A stretch of DNA of 10,068 nucleotides from UBA1794 sp964439955 (GTDB lineage: Bacteria > Bacteroidota > Bacteroidia > Bacteroidales > Bacteroidaceae): the NCBI GenBank assembly GCA_964439955.1, contig CAYTPX010000050.1, positions 1 to 10,068 on the forward strand. Reading direction: 5' to 3'. The translations under genes were made by a program, and so were the position numbers. The notes under the pieces were generated by a model. It was not told the origin of the DNA and ran no database searches. It saw nothing but the letters and a program-made list of their open reading frames with translations. How positions within the stretch are numbered: position 1 is the stretch's first letter; every line of letters starts with the position of its first letter. Below are positions 6,160 through 10,068 of the stretch, piece by piece.

Positions 6160-7590
6160 TTAACGCCGCCTTCCTCCGCTTACCTGTGTGCGTACACACC
6201 GGAAGCCGATGAAGCTCCGCTGCTCATTCTGGTATTCATAACCGCGTATGTCGGAACGGATGAACCGCGCCCCGTCTTTCCAGCTCCCCCCGCGCACTAC
6301 CTTGCGTTTCATGCGGTAAGGGTCTTCCTTGGCGGCATTGTAACTAAACTCGGGGTTCATGTCGCTCATGCCACTGATACCTTGCGCCGTGTACGCCGTT
6401 GAAGTCCATTCAGCCACGTTGCCCGCCATATCGTACAGTCCGTTGGAATTCGCCGAAAACGAACCGACCCGGGTCGTAATCAAATACCCGTCTTGGGTAT
6501 AATCACCCTTATCCACCTTGTAGTTGGCATAATAGCACCCCTTGTCCGACTTCATGTCCTCTGTTTGATGCCAAGGATACAAGTTTTCCTCTTTCCCGCG
6601 GGCGGCAAATTCCCACTCAGCCTCCGTCGGAAGGCGGTAACGTTGTATGAAACGTGCCTGAGGCCCCAATCCCGCCAGCAAATAGTCGGTACGCCAATTA
6701 CAGAAGGCATTGGCCTGTTCCCACGAAACGCCGACCACGGGATATTCGTTGTAACTGGGATGGGAAAAATAAAGCCGCATATAAGGTTCGTTATATGAGT
6801 TTTGGAAATCATTCACCCAGCAAGTCGTGTCGGGATATACATTAACGATATAAGTATTCAAGAAGTCGAAAAGCGAACTGAGAGCCCGGTTCACTGTGCT
6901 GCGCACGATGCGTCCTTCTTCGTCGATATAGGCCGTATCTTTCGATATCATGACCACTTCATCCGGGTCTACGGGAATATCCGTATTCCGGTTGCGTTCT
7001 TCTGGGTTGAGCCGGTTCTTGCGCAAAGCGGCATTGAGGTAATCGAATACCTCGTAACGGTAATTGAGTTGCTTGTCATCCAACATGCGCGTCCCCGTAA
7101 TAGGATGCGTGTAATATACACTGTTTATTGCCACCAGTTGATCCTCCGTCGGCCTCCTCCACGGTATCGGACGACGCCAGTTTAAGTGCGGTTCGATAGG
7201 ATTTCCCTCATCATCTTCTTCAATACGGAACGTTTCATCCCCCCCGTAGGCGGGATCGGCCAAACGTTCCCGGATTATCGAATCACGCACCCAGAAGACG
7301 AACTGTTTGTATTTCGAGTTGGTCACTTCGTTCTCGTCCATCCAGAAAGCTTCAATGGATATTTCTTTCGACGGGCCATTGATTCCCCACAAACTATCCT
7401 TCTGGTCCGTACCAATCTTGAGGGAGCCGCGCTTGATAAGTACCATGCCATAAGGAGTAGGCTCTTCCCACGACATCATGCTGATGCCCGTGACCTCTCC
7501 TCCGTTGGCCTGGCTACGGAGCGGGTTGCCGCAAGAATATACAAGCAGGCCGATGAGTAGTACGGGGATTATGAAAATGAGTTTCTTCAT
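6160..7590 (-). CDS. gldK: Type IX secretion lipoprotein GldK/PorK, FGE-like fold
   Basis: GldK/PorK is the lipoprotein anchored in the inner leaflet of the outer membrane that builds the periplasmic ring with GldN. The 476-residue protein starts with a lipoprotein signal: hydrophobic residues 4-17, then VYSC with C20 as the lipid-modified residue. The mature protein is a formylglycine-generating-enzyme/sulfatase-modifying-factor-like domain (about 45-470). It shows MVLIKRGSLKIGT, EAFWMDENEVTNSKYKQF, VVGVSWEQANAFCNWR, YRLPTEAEWEFAARG, GLYDMAGNVAEWT, VVRGGSWKDG and the closing FIGFRCVRT. The segment after RGGSW lacks the paired cysteines of catalytic formylglycine enzymes, in line with a structural role for GldK. 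The long middle region with NWRRPIPWRRPTEDQLVAIN is typical of GldK. It follows porP by 18 bases, and a 9-bp tandem repeat spans that junction. Confidence 0.95.
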   Translation of the reverse strand: MKKLIFIIPVLLIGLLVYSCGNPLRSQANGGEVTGISMMSWEEPTPYGMVLIKRGSLKIGTDQKDSLWGINGPSKEISIEAFWMDENEVTNSKYKQFVFWVRDSIIRERLADPAYGGDETFRIEEDDEGNPIEPHLNWRRPIPWRRPTEDQLVAINSVYYTHPITGTRMLDDKQLNYRYEVFDYLNAALRKNRLNPEERNRNTDIPVDPDEVVMISKDTAYIDEEGRIVRSTVNRALSSLFDFLNTYIVNVYPDTTCWVNDFQNSYNEPYMRLYFSHPSYNEYPVVGVSWEQANAFCNWRTDYLLAGLGPQARFIQRYRLPTEAEWEFAARGKEENLYPWHQTEDMKSDKGCYYANYKVDKGDYTQDGYLITTRVGSFSANSNGLYDMAGNVAEWTSTAYTAQGISGMSDMNPEFSYNAAKEDPYRMKRKVVRGGSWKDGARFIRSDIRGYEYQNEQRSFIGFRCVRTQVSGGRRR

Positions 7591-7592
7591 AC

Positions 7593-7610
7593 CGTTCTGT
7601 TCGTTCTGTT
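7593..7610 (-). repeat. Tandem 9-bp repeat at the porP-gldK junction
   Basis: On the minus strand AACAGAACG occurs twice with no spacer (7610-7602 and 7601-7593). The first copy contains two bases of the porP stop codon; the second ends two bases before the gldK ATG. The repeat therefore makes up nearly all of the translation-initiation region of gldK. No conventional Shine-Dalgarno sequence is present beside it. It could be a slippage product, or an A-rich leader that happens to be duplicated. Confidence 0.75.
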
Positions 7611-8658
7611 ATAATATGCGTACACTTTTATGCTTGTTCTTCGCCTTTTTCCCGAAGTTCATATCCATGAAATAACCAAAAACTATGTCATGGCTTCCGC
7701 TCGAAATGCCTATCCCATTGGTAAACATCTCGTAGGAATAAGACAGGCGGATATTCTTTATCATCCCCCCGACTATGAAAGTTACCGACGTAGCCGGGCT
7801 GTAAGAAAGTCCTCCCATCAATTCCTTGCCTTGCAAGTCGTAAGTGACGCGTCCGGTCAAGTCTATCTTATATTCGGAGAAGTCACTTTTCACAAGGAGC
7901 GAGGGCTGCACCGATAAAAACGGGTTTTTCGTTTTAATATTGCTCCCGGCAGTCAAATAATAGGTCGGTTTTACCTGATACTCGTTAGTTTCCCCCCAAT
8001 TCACCGTAGGGGAAAGCAAATGGGTAGCCGATATACCGGCATAAAAATAAGGATGGGTATAATAAATACCGGCACTCGCGTCGAATGCCGTACCGCTTTC
8101 CTCCGAAGAAGGGATCGCGTCATCCGTCGTACTGCCCGTCAGGCTGCCCACGGAACCTTCCCCATTGCTGTCCTCATCATACACGGTCACATCAGATGGG
8201 TCAAACCCCACGCTCACCATGCCTAATTGGATGCCCGGGCCAAGGACGCCGCCAAAGAGATTGAACTTCATGGAATACTGTACACCAAAATACATGTTCG
8301 TAAAAAAGCCGAGCTGGTCATTCACGAACATCGCCCCAACGCCTTGCTTCCTACCTAATAGTTTAAAAGGGACATTCGCCCCGAAATACATCGTCTTCGG
8401 AGCATTATCAAAACCGCTCAACTGCTGGCTATAAGCCGATTCTACAACCAAACGGTCGGACTGCCCTGCATACGCCGGATTATAAAAGCCAGTTACAAGC
8501 CAATACTGGGAAAACTGCGCGTCAAACTGGGCAATGGCCTCCACACCCGCACACAACAGAAACAACCCGCACAACAGTCTCCTGCAAGATGCGGGCATTC
8601 CGACACATCCATTCCAGAAACGGGCACGTATAAATAGTATGAAAGCTCGAGCGTTCAT
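7609..8658 (-). CDS. porP: PorP/SprF family outer-membrane protein of the T9SS
   Basis: PorP/SprF proteins are outer-membrane beta-barrels linked to the T9SS; in Porphyromonas porP heads the porPKLMN operon, the same order as here. The family signature appears right after the signal peptide: QFDAQFSQYWLV, then FYNPAYAG (58-65). Alternating beta-strand segments fill the rest, for example TMYFGANVPF, GIYYTHPYFYAGISATHL and LSYSYEMF, ending in SGSHDIVFGYFMDMNFG. An acidic, Ser-rich loop lies at about 160-190 (DEDSNGEGS). Two starts are possible. The ATG at 8658 gives 349 residues and an unusually long signal region. The ATG at 8598 gives 329 residues and a compact signal peptide (MPASCRRLLCGLFLLCAG, cleavage AIA-Q). 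The extra 20 codons look AT-rich beside the rest, which mildly favours 8598. I report the longer form because of the promoter-like site just upstream. Confidence 0.88.
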   Translation of the reverse strand: MNARAFILFIRARFWNGCVGMPASCRRLLCGLFLLCAGVEAIAQFDAQFSQYWLVTGFYNPAYAGQSDRLVVESAYSQQLSGFDNAPKTMYFGANVPFKLLGRKQGVGAMFVNDQLGFFTNMYFGVQYSMKFNLFGGVLGPGIQLGMVSVGFDPSDVTVYDEDSNGEGSVGSLTGSTTDDAIPSSEESGTAFDASAGIYYTHPYFYAGISATHLLSPTVNWGETNEYQVKPTYYLTAGSNIKTKNPFLSVQPSLLVKSDFSEYKIDLTGRVTYDLQGKELMGGLSYSPATSVTFIVGGMIKNIRLSYSYEMFTNGIGISSGSHDIVFGYFMDMNFGKKAKNKHKSVRIL

Positions 8659-8688
8659 GCGTTTATACGTAAAACTGAAAAAACATCC

Positions 8689-8696
8689 CTAAAGTA
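8689..8696 (-). promoter_or_regulatory. Possible -7 element upstream of porP
   Basis: Read on the minus strand this is TACTTTAG, one mismatch from TAnnTTTG, in an AT-rich stretch about 30 bases before the ATG at 8658. No TTTG is seen at the -33 distance. The 141-base gap after the GH5 gene leaves room for a promoter. It also has a weak AT-stem hairpin (GAAAAA at 8708-8713 with TTTTTC at 8717-8722), which on the minus strand carries a T-run and might end the GH5 transcript. Confidence 0.3.
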
Positions 8697-8799
8697 TATT
8701 TCCCGGAGAAAAAATGTTTTTCCACACTGGACGCCCTGCCGCTATGCAATTCCTTACCGTCGCCCCGCACAAAACAACGTGCATCGACCGCATTGTGGC

Positions 8800-10062
8800 T
8801 CAAAAAGGATATGCAACTCCGGTTCCCTCCCTCATGGCCCTTATCAACAGGGGCTCCACTTGCCTCATATTGTCCCGGCGGTCAAACAGGCCATATTGGT
8901 CCTTCCCATAAGATACACAGCCATTGTCCCAGACAAAAGGCACCATCCCGTTCCGACGGGCTACACGTACCACCTCCCCATAATAGCGACAACGCGAACG
9001 GGCCATGGCTTCTTCCTCCTCCCGGCTGTCGGCCTGCCAACGGGCTGCCCCGAATTCACCCAACACCACAGGATATCCGGCATCGGCGAAACGGGATTTC
9101 AAATGGGAGAATACGCTATCCATGAATTCCTCACGCACCCGGGGCGCAGTCCGTTCGTCTTCAAATTCTTTCCCCCAGAGCTTGACGCGGCCCGTGAAAC
9201 AATAGTCTTGCGGCTCATAATAATGCACCTCCACCATCAAGCGTCCCGGAGTTGGGTCGGTTGGCATCCGGAACAAGCCGGGTCCATATTCCGGGTTCGT
9301 AACATAGGTCTGTACAACCAATGTGCGCAAACGGTTTCGCCCGCCAGTTGCCCGTACCGCATCCACAAACACTTGGTTAAACCGGTTTTGAACCTCCACA
9401 TTTTCCGGAGTCGGGATGCCCCAATAACCTTCTACGTGCACTTCGTTCGTTCCCGAAAAGAGAAGCCGCCCATCATAACCTCCAAAAGCAAGAGCTATCT
9501 GCGTCCACAACTCCCGTTCTTTGCGCAGCACTTCTGCCGAATCTTGATACAAAGGATGATTTTCCAGCCACAATTCATGGTGGGTATTGAGGATCACGTA
9601 CAAATCGTTCTTCAAACAATAATCTACGACCTCCTTCACCCTCCCGATCCACGCGCTGTCAATCCGGACGGGGCTGTCCTGTACGAAATGCGGGTACCAG
9701 CGCACAGGTATCCGCACCGCGCCAAATCCTGCGGCCGCCACCGAATCAATCATGGACTGCGTCGTCCGCGGGTTGCCCCATGCCATTTCATCGTTGAGAG
9801 CCCCGCCCTCGCCAGCTTCCAAGGTATTGCCCAAATTCCACCCCATACTGATATCCGAGGCGATGGCACATGCATCCTTTCCCATGTCATTATCCTGCGG
9901 AAGCGGGCGGGCGGCCACGGGCACAACCATCCACACCAACAGGGCGACAAGCACCTTGCCTGCATTCCCGTTTCCCAGAACTCCCGCAAGTTTACCCGGC
10001 CTGCAAATAACGGCCATCATGCGGCCAAAGAATCCCCGAAACCACCGGGTGTCAATACTCAT
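8800..10062 (-). CDS. Secreted glycoside hydrolase family 5 enzyme, endoglucanase-like
   Basis: GH5 enzymes are retaining glycosidases that cut beta-1,4-linked glycans such as cellulose, xyloglucan or mannan. Family landmarks appear in order: MGWNLGNTLEA (73-83), AWGNPRTTQSMIDSVAAAGF (94-113), VRIPVRW with R117, NTHHE (159-163), the acid/base in GTNEVHVEGYWG (E207), HYYEP (280-284), the nucleophile in VVLGEFGAARW (E336) and the substrate-binding W378 in PFVWDNG. The GWNLGNTL start resembles subfamily 4 (endoglucanase/xyloglucanase); the exact substrate is inferred. A hydrophobic segment at 36-52 acts as signal peptide or anchor, preceded by an unusually long basic region. The codons before the ATG at 10062 stay open to the window edge, so the true start may be outside. 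Internal ATGs at residues 15 and 16 would give a shorter signal. There is no carbohydrate-binding module and no T9SS C-terminal domain. Confidence 0.88.
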   Translation of the reverse strand: MSIDTRWFRGFFGRMMAVICRPGKLAGVLGNGNAGKVLVALLVWMVVPVAARPLPQDNDMGKDACAIASDISMGWNLGNTLEAGEGGALNDEMAWGNPRTTQSMIDSVAAAGFGAVRIPVRWYPHFVQDSPVRIDSAWIGRVKEVVDYCLKNDLYVILNTHHELWLENHPLYQDSAEVLRKERELWTQIALAFGGYDGRLLFSGTNEVHVEGYWGIPTPENVEVQNRFNQVFVDAVRATGGRNRLRTLVVQTYVTNPEYGPGLFRMPTDPTPGRLMVEVHYYEPQDYCFTGRVKLWGKEFEDERTAPRVREEFMDSVFSHLKSRFADAGYPVVLGEFGAARWQADSREEEEAMARSRCRYYGEVVRVARRNGMVPFVWDNGCVSYGKDQYGLFDRRDNMRQVEPLLIRAMREGTGVAYPF

Positions 10063-10068
10063 CCTCGT

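Noticed and set aside
6160..7590. Reading gldK as an active formylglycine-generating enzyme
   Set aside because: The fold is shared, but the paired cysteines expected after RGGSW are absent, and the lipobox and operon place it as the ring lipoprotein.
8708..8722. Strong intrinsic terminator after the GH5 gene
   Set aside because: The stem is six bp of almost only A-T pairs and lies about 80 bases past the stop; too weak to call separately.

Overview
The window reads as chromosomal DNA of a Bacteroidota bacterium, most likely order Bacteroidales and fairly GC-rich for that group. Three things support this. The gene block porP-gldK-gldL-gldM-gldN is the core motor and ring locus of the type IX secretion system (T9SS), which is confined to that phylum. 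The promoter-like sites fit the Bacteroidota consensus TAnnTTTG. There is also a menaquinone-type prenyltransferase. I cannot name a genus.

Layout, left to right. At 23-58 a perfect 15-bp hairpin ends a minus-strand menA (73-990; 1,4-dihydroxy-2-naphthoate prenyltransferase). A compact divergent promoter region (about 991-1063) separates menA from a plus-strand, signal-peptide-bearing metallophosphoesterase (1064-1909). A 319-base convergent intergenic region (1910-2228) holds no credible gene but carries several inverted repeats, including a perfect 18-bp one. From 8658 down to 2229, all on the minus strand, lies the T9SS cluster in transcription order porP, gldK, gldL, gldM, gldN (porPKLMN in Porphyromonas terms), with gaps of 18, 71, 16 and 22 bases. 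Upstream of it, also on the minus strand, is a secreted glycoside hydrolase family 5 enzyme (8800-10062), whose N-terminus may run past the window edge.

How the genes work together. GldL and GldM form the inner-membrane proton-driven motor; the membrane Glu of GldL and the N-terminal Arg of GldM are both present. GldK (outer-membrane lipoprotein) and GldN form the periplasmic ring under the outer membrane that GldM contacts. PorP is an outer-membrane beta-barrel of the PorP/SprF family. The GH5 enzyme has no C-terminal T9SS sorting domain, so it is a neighbour rather than an obvious T9SS cargo. menA and the phosphoesterase have no evident link to secretion.

I see no wholly new system here. 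The points most worth a second look are a 9-bp tandem repeat bridging the porP stop and the gldK start, a basic motif repeated at both ends of an enlarged GldN, the long low-complexity linker in GldL, the crossed hairpins between the convergent genes, and the Asn-for-His change in the phosphoesterase active site.
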